A DNA stretch of 64,000 nucleotides from Candidatus Krumholzibacteriota bacterium (GTDB lineage Bacteria > Krumholzibacteriota > Krumholzibacteriia > Krumholzibacteriales > WJIX01): NCBI GenBank assembly GCA_034520215.1, contig JAXHNR010000002.1, positions 408,642-472,641 of the forward strand, given 5' to 3'. Made by a program: the position numbers and the translations under genes. Positions 56,407 to 64,000 of the stretch are shown here, in pieces (within the stretch, counting starts at the first letter, position 1; every line of letters starts with the position of its first letter). The notes beneath the pieces are model-generated. The model had not been told where the DNA came from, did no database searches, and saw nothing but the letters and a program-made list of their open reading frames with translations.

Positions 56407-58485
56407 TTGAGAAAGTATTCTCTAAATAAGACTCGAAACATCGGACTGGCCGCGCACATAGATGCGGGTAAGACGACGGTTACTGAAAGAATGCTGTATT
56501 ATACAGGGAAAGTAACGCGGATGGGTGAAGTGCATCAGGGGAGCGCGGTAATGGACTGGATGGACCAGGAGAAGGAAAGAGGTATAACAATCACCTCCGC
56601 CGCTACTACCTGCTTCTGGAATGATAACAGAATAAATATTATCGACACTCCCGGACACGTTGATTTTACCGCTGAAGTTGAGAGAAGCTTCAGGGTAATC
56701 GACGGCCTGGTTGTGCTTTTCTGCGGCGTTGGCGGAGTGGAGCCGCAGTCCGAAACCGTCTGGAGACAGGCTGATAGATATAATATTCCGCGCATCGCGT
56801 TCATCAATAAAATGGACAGGGCTGGAGCGAACTTCCGTGATACAGTAGAAATGATGAGGAAGAAGTTTGACGTCAGTGTTTCTCCCCTGACGATTCCTAT
56901 TTCTTCGAGGGACAAGTTCAGGGGGATGGTCGACCTTGTTAAAATGAAAGCCTTTTACTACGATGAGAATAGCCTCGGCGCGAAATATACAGAAGCAGAA
57001 ATACCTGAAGGACTGCTTGACGAGTGTCTTCAGGCGCGCGAAGAACTGCTCGGGGAGTTGTCGGATTACAGTGATGATATTCTGCATCATGTTGTTGACG
57101 GAGCTGATGTTTCCGAAGAGGTAATAAAAGAAGCGTTGAGGGAAGCCGTACTTGATATTAAACTGATTCCGGTTTTCTGTGGTTCAGCTTTCAAAAATAA
57201 AGGGATCCAGATTCTTCTCAATGCCGTAACCGATTATTTACCCAGTCCGCTGGAAGTGCCTTCTGTTTCCGGAGTAAATCCCTTTACGGGCAAAGAAGAA
57301 ACCAGAGAAGCTTCGGAAGAGGATCCGTTTTCAGCAATAGTATTCAAAGTCACGAGGGATCCTTTTGTCGGCAAGCTCCATTATATAAGAGTTTACAGCG
57401 GACAATTAGAGGCCGGCACGAATCTTATAAATGCTACTAATAAAAAGAAGGAGCGTTTTACGAGAGCTCTTATTATGCACGCTGATTCCCGGGAAGATGT
57501 AAAAAAGCTATACGCCGGCGACATCGCGGCGGTTATAGGACTGAAGCAATCAAGCACGGGAGACACGCTCTGTGATACAAAACACCCGATTAAAATGAGT
57601 GTGATGAATTTCCCGAAACCTGTAATATCTGTCGCGATTGAACCTCAAACTAAGGCTGAAGAAGAGAAATTATCCAACGCTCTGAGGGCGTTGAGTGATG
57701 AAGACCCCACCTTTCAGGTTAATGTCGATAAAGAAACAAGACAAACAGTTATCTCAGGAATGGGAGAGCTTCACTTAGAGGTACTCGTAGAGCGTATGCT
57801 GAGGGAATTCAAGGTCAAAGCCAATGTGGGGCGCCCCCACGTTGCTTATCGTGAAACAATAACAAAAGCGGTGAAAGCGGAAGGCAAATTTATCAAGCAA
57901 AGCGGCGGAAAAGGCCAGTACGGACATGTCATGGTTGAAATTGCTCCCGCGCCGGGAGAAGGGTTCAAGTTTGTTAACAAGATCAGGGGAGGGGATGTGC
58001 CAAAATCATTTATACCATATGTTGAGCAAGGAGCTAAAGAAGCGCTGAATGCCGGTCCTGTAAATGGCGCTCCCGTGATCGATGTCGAAGTAACGCTGGT
58101 TGACGGTTCATATCATGAAATTGATTCTTCGGACCTTGCCTTTCGAATCGCCGGCAACAAAGCTGTTGTCGAAGGGATAAGAAAAGCCGGGCCGGTTTTA
58201 CTCGAACCCATAATGAATATTGAAATCGTCCTCCCCATTGATTATGTTGGTGATGTAATAAAAGATATTACCGTTAGAAGAGGTAAGATAGAAGGGATGT
58301 TCCATAGGAAGAGCGGCCAGGTGATTTCAGCGGTAGCACCGCTTTCGGATATGTTTGGATACGCAACAGGGCTGAGATCCCTGACTCAGGGGAGAGCCGT
58401 TCACACAATGGAATTTTCTCATTATGAAGTTGTGCCCGAGGAATTGATGATGCAAATTCAGGGCAGACTGAGAGGATTGGCGTAG
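56407..58485 (+). CDS. fusA: Elongation factor G
   Basis: Translocase GTPase. 692 residues. [17 protein letters not shown] and the NKMDRAG motif form the GTP site; the C-terminal VRRGKIEGM and LRSLTQGRA motifs of domains IV-V follow. TTG 56407 is chosen: GGAGAGG lies seven bases upstream and the N-terminus [17 protein letters not shown] matches the family; the frame is open for 13 further codons. Confidence 0.97.
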   Translation: MRKYSLNKTRNIGLAAHIDAGKTTVTERMLYYTGKVTRMGEVHQGSAVMDWMDQEKERGITITSAATTCFWNDNRINIIDTPGHVDFTAEVERSFRVIDGLVVLFCGVGGVEPQSETVWRQADRYNIPRIAFINKMDRAGANFRDTVEMMRKKFDVSVSPLTIPISSRDKFRGMVDLVKMKAFYYDENSLGAKYTEAEIPEGLLDECLQAREELLGELSDYSDDILHHVVDGADVSEEVIKEALREAVLDIKLIPVFCGSAFKNKGIQILLNAVTDYLPSPLEVPSVSGVNPFTGKEETREASEEDPFSAIVFKVTRDPFVGKLHYIRVYSGQLEAGTNLINATNKKKERFTRALIMHADSREDVKKLYAGDIAAVIGLKQSSTGDTLCDTKHPIKMSVMNFPKPVISVAIEPQTKAEEEKLSNALRALSDEDPTFQVNVDKETRQTVISGMGELHLEVLVERMLREFKVKANVGRPHVAYRETITKAVKAEGKFIKQSGGKGQYGHVMVEIAPAPGEGFKFVNKIRGGDVPKSFIPYVEQGAKEALNAGPVNGAPVIDVEVTLVDGSYHEIDSSDLAFRIAGNKAVVEGIRKAGPVLLEPIMNIEIVLPIDYVGDVIKDITVRRGKIEGMFHRKSGQVISAVAPLSDMFGYATGLRSLTQGRAVHTMEFSHYEVVPEELMMQIQGRLRGLA

Positions 58486-58501
58486 TAAAGGAGAATTGAT
58501 T

Positions 58502-59695
58502 ATGGCTAAGGAGAAATTTGAAAGGACCAAGCCGCATTTAAATGTAGGGACAATAGGGCACGTGGATCATGGCAAGACGACGCTGACAGCGGCTATGACG
58601 AAGCATCTGGCGACGAAGGGTTGGGCGGATTTCGTTCCGTTTGACGAGATAGACAAGGCGCCGGAGGAGAGAGACAGAGGCATAACGATAGCCACGGCGC
58701 ATGTTGAATACGAGACTGAGAACCGGCATTACGCGCATGTGGATTGTCCCGGTCACGCGGATTACATTAAGAATATGATAACCGGCGCGGCGCAGATGGA
58801 CGGGGCTATAGTGGTAGTGAGTGCCGCGGACGGGCCCATGCCTCAGACGAGGGAGCATATACTTTTGGCGCGGCAGGTTAATGTGCCGGCGCTTCTGGTA
58901 TTTATGAACAAGACGGACATGGTTGATGATCCGGAGCTTATAGAGCTTGTGGAGCTTGAGGTGAGGGAGCTTTTGGACGAGTATGAATTTCCCGGGGACG
59001 AGATACCGATAATAAAGGGCAGCGCGCTTAAGGCTCTTGAGAGCGATGATCCGGATTCGGAAGAGGCCAAGTGTATATGGGAGCTGATGGATGCGTTGGA
59101 CAGTTATATACCCGAGCCGGAGAGGGATTTGGACAAGCCGTTTTTGATGCCTGTCGAGGATGTCTTTTCGATAACGGGAAGGGGCACGGTAGGAACGGGA
59201 AGGATAGAGCGCGGGATAGTAAATGTAGGTGAAAATGTGGAGATAGTGGGGATAAGGGACACGCAGAAGACCGTAGTGACGGGAGTGGAGATGTTCAGGA
59301 AGCTTCTTGATGAGGGTAGAGCCGGGGACAATGTCGGGTTGCTGCTCAGAGGGATAAACAAGAAGGATCTGCTTCGAGGGATGGTAGCCGCGAAGCCCGG
59401 ATCGATAACGCCTCATAAGAAGTTCAAGTGCAAGGTATATGTATTGAAGAAGGAAGAGGGCGGTCGTCACACGCCGTTTTTTGAAGGGTACAGGCCGCAG
59501 TTTTATTTTCGCACGACAGATGTAACGGGAGTAGCAACGCTGCCGGAAGGCACGGAGATGGTAATGCCGGGTGATGATGTTGAGCTGACGGTGGAGCTGA
59601 TAAGCCCGATAGCGATGGAGAAGGAGTTGCGGTTTGCTATCCGTGAAGGCGGAAGAACCGTCGGAGCTGGTGTTGTAACTGAAATTATTGAGTAA
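58502..59695 (+). CDS. tuf: Elongation factor Tu, copy 2
   Basis: The same 397-residue protein as copy 1, with the single DNA difference I saw being T at 58843. AAAGGAG precedes the ATG (a TTG six bases earlier is in frame but not needed). Position after fusA matches E. coli tufA. Identity with copy 1 appears to begin at the start codon and end at the stop codon; flanks are unrelated. Confidence 0.98.
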   Translation: MAKEKFERTKPHLNVGTIGHVDHGKTTLTAAMTKHLATKGWADFVPFDEIDKAPEERDRGITIATAHVEYETENRHYAHVDCPGHADYIKNMITGAAQMDGAIVVVSAADGPMPQTREHILLARQVNVPALLVFMNKTDMVDDPELIELVELEVRELLDEYEFPGDEIPIIKGSALKALESDDPDSEEAKCIWELMDALDSYIPEPERDLDKPFLMPVEDVFSITGRGTVGTGRIERGIVNVGENVEIVGIRDTQKTVVTGVEMFRKLLDEGRAGDNVGLLLRGINKKDLLRGMVAAKPGSITPHKKFKCKVYVLKKEEGGRHTPFFEGYRPQFYFRTTDVTGVATLPEGTEMVMPGDDVELTVELISPIAMEKELRFAIREGGRTVGAGVVTEIIE

Positions 59696-59718
59696 CTGAG
59701 AATATCGGAGGTTGTCCG

Positions 59719-60027
59719 GTGGAAGGACAAAAAATAAGAATTCGATTAAAGGCATACGAACATACGATGCTTGATCGTAGCGCTGGAGAAATTGTAAGAA
59801 CTGCTCGAAGGACGGGGGCCGGAGTCGCTGGACCTATACCGCTTCCAACAAAGAGGACTGTTTATACTGTGCTTAGATCTCCTCACGTTAACAAAAAGTC
59901 GAGAGAGCAGTTTGAAATAAGAGTTCATAAAAGATTGATTTGGATTACCGATGTTACACCAAAGGCGGTTGACGCTTTACAAAAGCTTGATCTTCCGGCG
60001 GGTGTGGATATCGAAATCAAAGTCTAA
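59719..60027 (+). CDS. rpsJ: 30S ribosomal protein S10
   Basis: 102 residues; [23 protein letters not shown] and [16 protein letters not shown] are diagnostic. S10 also binds NusG's KOW domain during transcription-translation coupling. GTG start with GGAGG upstream. First gene of the S10 operon. Confidence 0.97.
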   Translation: MEGQKIRIRLKAYEHTMLDRSAGEIVRTARRTGAGVAGPIPLPTKRTVYTVLRSPHVNKKSREQFEIRVHKRLIWITDVTPKAVDALQKLDLPAGVDIEIKV

Positions 60028-60040
60028 TGTGGAGGACTAG

Positions 60041-60667
60041 ATGTTAGGGCTGATTGGAAAGAAAATTGGAATGAGTCAGATATTCGGCGAGAATGGTGAA
60101 GCCGTTCCGGTATCGGTCATAAATGCCGGCCCGTGTCCCGTTGTCAGAAAGAAAACTGAAGCCAAACACGGGTATAACGCGATTCAGCTGGCCTTCGAGC
60201 CTATCAGACCGGTGAAATCGAATCTTCCGGAACTTGGACATTTCCGCAAAGCAAACCTTCCCCCCTATAAATACCTTCAGGAGTTTCGCGTTGACAACCC
60301 GGATGATTATGAAGTTGGGGATTTGGTCAATGTAGGTATATTTGAAGGGATAGAAAAGGTGGACGTGTCGGGAAAATCAAAGGGAAAAGGTTTTCAGGGA
60401 GTAATGAAGAGATACGGATTTCACGGCGGAAGAAAAACGCACGGCGGAAGAGGTCCCAGGTCTCCAGGCTCGGTGGGAATGGCCGCTTATCCGGGTAAAG
60501 TGATAAAGGGAAAGAAGCTTCCAGGCAGAATGGGAAATAAAAAAGAACATATAAGGAACATGCAAGTTGTCAATGTGGACACTGAAAATAATCTGTTGTT
60601 GGTAAAAGGATCCGTTCCGGGCGCGAGAAATAATGTGCTCAGAATAACAGTACAGAAATCAACATAA
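60041..60667 (+). CDS. rplC: 50S ribosomal protein L3
   Basis: 208 residues; GLIGKKIGMSQIF, GKGFQGVMKRYGF and GRMGNKK are the family motifs. GTGGAGGAC precedes the ATG. Confidence 0.97.
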   Translation: MLGLIGKKIGMSQIFGENGEAVPVSVINAGPCPVVRKKTEAKHGYNAIQLAFEPIRPVKSNLPELGHFRKANLPPYKYLQEFRVDNPDDYEVGDLVNVGIFEGIEKVDVSGKSKGKGFQGVMKRYGFHGGRKTHGGRGPRSPGSVGMAAYPGKVIKGKKLPGRMGNKKEHIRNMQVVNVDTENNLLLVKGSVPGARNNVLRITVQKST

Positions 60668-60681
60668 AAAGGGTTGGAATA

Positions 60682-61308
60682 ATGGCAAGTGCTAAGGTTT
60701 ATAATTTTGACGGAGAATTAAAAGGGAATATGGATTTGCCGGAATCTCTTTTTGAAGCTGATGTCGACAAATCAGTTTTGTACGATGTAATACGCGCTTA
60801 TATGGCTAACAGGCGCAGCGGAACGGCCCAGGCGAAAAGTCGCGGAGAGGTTCGCTTCAGTAAAGCTAAACCGTACAGGCAAAAAGGAACCGGAAGGGCG
60901 AGAGCCGGCAAGAGGTCTTCACCGATATGGAAGGGCGGGGGTGTGGTATTCGGCCCCAGAAAAAGGGACTACAGGACCGATGTTCCCAAAAAGGTAAGAA
61001 GGAAGGCTCTAAAGAGTGTTCTTTCTGACAAGTTCAATGACGATTGTGTTGTAGTAGTTGAGGGTTTTTCGATGGAGAAGCCAAAGACAAAGGATTTTGT
61101 CAAATTTCTCCAGTCCGCCGGCCTGAATGGCAAGAAGATACTTTTTGCGACTGACGGGTTTGATGAAAATATCTATAAGTCCGTAAGGAATATCGCGGGA
61201 GTTGAGTTTATACTGGGACGTAATCTCAACGCCTATGAAATACTCAAGGCGGATGTTCTCCTTCTGACTAAGGAATCCCTTTCCTCTCTTGAGGAGGTGT
61301 TTGTGTAA
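60682..61308 (+). CDS. rplD: 50S ribosomal protein L4
   Basis: 208 residues; KPYRQKGTGRARAGKRSSP is the conserved loop that reaches the exit tunnel. In many bacteria L4 represses its operon. GGGTTGG precedes the ATG. Confidence 0.97.
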   Translation: MASAKVYNFDGELKGNMDLPESLFEADVDKSVLYDVIRAYMANRRSGTAQAKSRGEVRFSKAKPYRQKGTGRARAGKRSSPIWKGGGVVFGPRKRDYRTDVPKKVRRKALKSVLSDKFNDDCVVVVEGFSMEKPKTKDFVKFLQSAGLNGKKILFATDGFDENIYKSVRNIAGVEFILGRNLNAYEILKADVLLLTKESLSSLEEVFV

Positions 61309-61309
61309 T

Positions 61310-61612
61310 ATGGTAAATATTAACAAAGTAATTTTTAAGCCTGTTATAACGGAGAGAGCTACAAATCTTAAGGAGAAAAGCAACAAGTTCGTCTTTGAGG
61401 TTGATCCTAGAGCTAACAAGAAACAGATAAAAGAAGCCGTAGAAAGTGTATTTAAAGTAAAAGTCCAGAAAGTAAACACGAGTGTTCTGCGCGGCAAGAT
61501 GAAGACAACTTTCAGAAAAGCGGGCCGGTTTACAGGCAAACGCCCCGATAGAAAGAAAGCGATAGTTTCACTTGCCAAAGGGGACACAATTGATATATTT
61601 GATGAGGTATAA
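61310..61612 (+). CDS. rplW: 50S ribosomal protein L23
   Basis: 100 residues from ATG 61310 (KPVITERATNLKE at the N-terminus, FKVKVQKVNT in the middle). It sits at the tunnel exit and docks SRP and trigger factor. It starts one base after the rplD stop, using GAGGAGG inside rplD. Confidence 0.96.
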   Translation: MVNINKVIFKPVITERATNLKEKSNKFVFEVDPRANKKQIKEAVESVFKVKVQKVNTSVLRGKMKTTFRKAGRFTGKRPDRKKAIVSLAKGDTIDIFDEV

Positions 61613-61689
61613 CTTAATAAATAAAAAGGAATTAAGTCTGGCTGAAAAGAAATAGATCGAATTGAATTTATAGAGAAGGAATTTGACGC

Positions 61690-62523
61690 ATGGCTATTAA
61701 AAAATACAAACCCACCACTTCGTCACAGAGATATAAAACTGTAACCGATTATTCCGGGTTGAGTAAAAAAGCTCCCGAGAAATCCCTGCTCGAACCTATT
61801 AAGAGCAAAGGCGGAAGGAACAATAACGGGCGAATTACAATGCGGCGCCGTGGAGGCGGACACAAACGCAGGTACAGGAAAATAGATTTTAAGAGAGACA
61901 AGTATGGAATACCGGCAAGGGTGGTTTCTATCGAGTACGATCCGAACCGTTCAGCATTTATCTCCCTTTTAAATTACGCAGACGGTGAAAAACGCTATAT
62001 TCTGACTCCGAGCGGGATAAAGGTTGGAGACAGTCTTGTTTCCGGAGAAGACGCGGGGATTCATATCGGAAACGCCTTGCCGCTCGAGAAGATACCAACC
62101 GGTATTTTTGTGCACAATATTGAAATGACAATTGGTAAAGGCGGGCAGATCGCCCGCAGCGCCGGCTCTTACGCTCAATTGATGGCGAAAGAAGGCGGAA
62201 AAGTACTGCTCCGCATGCCGAGTGGTGAAGTAAGGAAGGTCCGGAAAGAATGTTACGCCACTATAGGGCAGATTAGTAATATAGATCACGACAATGTCAA
62301 AATAGGGAAAGCCGGCAGGTCCCGGTGGCTCGGACGTCGTCCTAAAGTTCGCGGTGTAGTGATGAATCCCATCGATCATCCGCTGGGCGGCGGCGAAGGA
62401 AGAACCAGCGGGGGACGTCATCCCGTAACCCCGTGGGGCAAACCTACGAAGGGCTACAAAACCAGAAAGAAGAAGAAGAAATCAGACAAGGATATTGTTT
62501 ATAGAAGGAAAAAGAAGAGATAG
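61690..62523 (+). CDS. rplB: 50S ribosomal protein L2
   Basis: 277 residues; [24 protein letters not shown] and [13 protein letters not shown] are diagnostic. The C-terminus is Lys-rich as usual. GAGAAGGAA precedes the ATG. Confidence 0.97.
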   Translation: MAIKKYKPTTSSQRYKTVTDYSGLSKKAPEKSLLEPIKSKGGRNNNGRITMRRRGGGHKRRYRKIDFKRDKYGIPARVVSIEYDPNRSAFISLLNYADGEKRYILTPSGIKVGDSLVSGEDAGIHIGNALPLEKIPTGIFVHNIEMTIGKGGQIARSAGSYAQLMAKEGGKVLLRMPSGEVRKVRKECYATIGQISNIDHDNVKIGKAGRSRWLGRRPKVRGVVMNPIDHPLGGGEGRTSGGRHPVTPWGKPTKGYKTRKKKKKSDKDIVYRRKKKR

Positions 62524-62589
62524 GAATAAAGGCAGAAAAAGATAATTTGTACTGTATTTATCATAGTGCAAAGAGGCTGGAGGAGATAA

Positions 62590-62880
62590 ATGACAAGATC
62601 GTTGAAGAAGGGTCCGTACATAGACCCGAAGCTGCTTAGAAAAATTGAAAAAATGGATGAAATGGGTGACAGAAAAGTCATCAGAACTTGGGCCCGGAGA
62701 TCTACGATTTCCCCGGAATTCGTCGGGCATACCTTCGCGGTTCATAACGGGAACAAGTTTATACCGGTTTTTGTTACTGAAAATATGGTGGGACATAAAC
62801 TCGGGGAATTTTCGAAAACTAGAATATTCAGGAAGCATACGACTAAAGCTCAGAAGGAAGCAAGAGCGAAGACTCTTTAA
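62590..62880 (+). CDS. rpsS: 30S ribosomal protein S19
   Basis: 96 residues; [15 protein letters not shown] and [17 protein letters not shown] are typical. GGCTGGAGGAG precedes the ATG. Confidence 0.97.
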   Translation: MTRSLKKGPYIDPKLLRKIEKMDEMGDRKVIRTWARRSTISPEFVGHTFAVHNGNKFIPVFVTENMVGHKLGEFSKTRIFRKHTTKAQKEARAKTL

Positions 62881-62901
62881 TATTGATGGAGGTAGGAGAC
62901 G

Positions 62902-63279
62902 ATGGAAGCACGCGCTATAGCGCGGGGAGTCAGGGTTTCAACAAGAAAGACAAGGCTTGTTGTGGATCTTGTGCGCGGGAAATCCGTAGAAAATGCGCTG
63001 CAGATACTGGAATATACAGGGAAAAAAGCGGCGAAAATTGTTCAGAAGACGATTCTTTCAGCCATGCACAATCTCGGCGAGAAATCGGATCATCCAATAG
63101 AACCCGCGGATATGCGGATTGAACAGATTTTCGTCGATGAGGGCAGGACGATGTACAGAATCAGGCCCAGAGCTCAGGGAAGGGCATACAGGATTCGTAA
63201 AAGAAGCAGTCATATTACAGTGATTATCAGTGATGAAGTTAACCGCAAGAAATTGAAAATAGCCGGAAAAGGTAAATAA
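62902..63279 (+). CDS. rplV: 50S ribosomal protein L22
   Basis: 125 residues; [17 protein letters not shown] and the C-terminal hairpin [17 protein letters not shown] line the exit tunnel (macrolide-site region). GGAGGTAGG precedes the ATG. Confidence 0.97.
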   Translation: MEARAIARGVRVSTRKTRLVVDLVRGKSVENALQILEYTGKKAAKIVQKTILSAMHNLGEKSDHPIEPADMRIEQIFVDEGRTMYRIRPRAQGRAYRIRKRSSHITVIISDEVNRKKLKIAGKGK

Positions 63280-63289
63280 GGAGGATATT

Positions 63290-63970
63290 TTGGGTCAGAA
63301 AGTTAATCCCGTTGGTATGAGATTGGGGATCAATCGAACGTGGGATTCAAGATGGTTTGCTAACAAGAACTACGCAGCTTGGCTTGAAGAGGATATTGTT
63401 ATACGGCGTTATCTAAGGAGGCGTCTGGCGAGAGCGGGTGTTTCGAAAATAATTATAGAACGCCAGAGCGGGAAAATAAGAATATCTATTCACACGGCAA
63501 GACCCGGAATGGTAATTGGCAGAAAGGGAGCCGAAGTTGATTTTCTGAGCGAGGAACTTGCTCACCTTACAGACAAAGAAATAAATCTTGATATTAAAGA
63601 AGTTAAGAGACCGGAGATGGACGCGCGTTTAGTGGCTGAACATATAGCCGAACAGCTCGCTATGAGGGTTTCATTTCGACGAGCGATGAAAAAGGCCATT
63701 GGATCAGCTATGCGAATGGGGGCTGAAGGTATAAAAATTACATGTGCCGGACGCCTGGGCGGCGCGGAGATGTCCAGGGTTGAAAATTATATGGAAGGAA
63801 AAGTTCCGCTTCACACACTCCGAGCGGATATCGATTACGCTAATGCTATATCTTATACCACTTACGGCAAAATAGGTGTAAAGGTGTGGATTTATAAAGG
63901 AGAGCTTTTCTCGAAAGATTTCAAAGAGGAATTATCCAATGATGCTATGGAGGAGTCTTCACGCAAATAA
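63290..63970 (+). CDS. rpsC: 30S ribosomal protein S3
   Basis: 226 residues; [15 protein letters not shown], the KH domain with [11 protein letters not shown], and [13 protein letters not shown]-like [17 protein letters not shown] start preceded by AAGGAGG. Confidence 0.97.
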   Translation: MGQKVNPVGMRLGINRTWDSRWFANKNYAAWLEEDIVIRRYLRRRLARAGVSKIIIERQSGKIRISIHTARPGMVIGRKGAEVDFLSEELAHLTDKEINLDIKEVKRPEMDARLVAEHIAEQLAMRVSFRRAMKKAIGSAMRMGAEGIKITCAGRLGGAEMSRVENYMEGKVPLHTLRADIDYANAISYTTYGKIGVKVWIYKGELFSKDFKEELSNDAMEESSRK

Positions 63971-63993
63971 TAGGTAGAGAGAGGTTATAGTTT

Positions 63994-64000
63994 ATGTTAA
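63994..64000 (+). CDS. rplP: Start of probable 50S ribosomal protein L16, cut by window end
   Basis: Only ATG-TTA plus one base is visible, preceded by GAGAGAGG. L16 usually begins Met-Leu and follows rpsC in the S10 operon, so the call rests on gene order. Confidence 0.5.

Noticed and set aside
58538-59755. Long leftward open frame (405 codons) antisense to the second tuf, and its twin over the first tuf
   Set aside because: It exists because of tuf's G-ending codon bias. The product has no family features (Tyr/Arg/Leu-rich), no Shine-Dalgarno site, and lies wholly opposite a conserved gene.

Overview
The window is a bacterial chromosome segment, roughly half GC, from a Gram-negative-type cell. 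Signs of an outer membrane are a patatin fused to an Omp85-like barrel, an MlaE-MlaF-MlaD lipid-transport module, lipoprotein signal peptides and an exosortase. A repeat protein ending in a FlgD-like type-9-style sorting domain, and the RpoB signature [11 protein letters not shown] (aromatic where E. coli has Pro564), point to the FCB superphylum or a related uncultured phylum such as Krumholzibacteriota. That placement is an inference; no rRNA gene is present to confirm it.

Layout. (1) 1-1.75 kb is an accessory edge: an AT-rich HNH-nuclease gene cut by the window start, followed directly by a probable integron attC site, then C-terminal remnants of an IS21-type istB and of radC, and a perfect 30-bp palindrome. 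(2) 1.75-19.6 kb carries envelope and secreted-protein genes: a type Vd-like patatin, a lipoprotein amidohydrolase, two exported flavoenzymes, YccF, a seven-repeat FG-GAP protein, a tightly overlapping three-gene redox operon (cysteine hydrolase, thioredoxin-reductase-like flavoprotein, RlmN/Cfr-like radical SAM protein), an S9 peptidase, an M48 protease, a DnaQ-type exonuclease, a small secreted protein and an Rqc2/NFACT protein. (3) 19.6-34.6 kb is a long co-directional housekeeping run: yicC-remA-gmk-rpoZ-coaBC-udg-dnaB-mlaE-mlaF-mlaD-ispD-ispF-gltX-ddl-M42 peptidase-cysS. (4) 34.6-41 kb holds an exosortase pair, a second patatin, a multi-PAS hybrid histidine kinase and an orphan ATP-grasp protein. 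(5) 41.6-64 kb is the information-processing core: tRNA-Thr, Tyr, Gly, Thr, tuf, rpmG, secE, nusG, rplKAJL, rpoBC, rpsL, rpsG, fusA, a second tuf and the S10 operon through rpsC, with rplP beginning at the right edge.

How the genes work together. The right third makes ribosomal proteins, elongation factors, RNA polymerase and SecE/NusG, with promoter-like sites upstream of the tRNA array and upstream of rpsL. The two tuf copies appear almost identical inside the coding frame and unrelated outside it, which suggests ongoing gene conversion. The middle run supplies nucleotides (gmk), coenzyme A (coaBC), isoprenoid precursors (ispD, ispF), charged tRNAs (gltX, cysS), peptidoglycan dipeptide (ddl) and outer-membrane lipid transport. 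Most promoter-like sites seen follow a sigma-70-type pattern with 17-18-bp spacing, and a few are extended -10 sites.

Most interesting items: the compact hydrolase/flavoprotein/radical-SAM operon, whose radical SAM member keeps the RlmN-type C-terminal Cys but lacks the second catalytic Cys, and whose flavoprotein lacks the CxxC disulfide; a 79-residue Lys/Glu-rich N-terminal extension on ribosomal protein L7/L12 together with an acidic extension on NusG; the integron cassette edge; the near-identical 147-bp repeats; and a guanylate kinase gene whose good Shine-Dalgarno site points to an ATC or ATT start.
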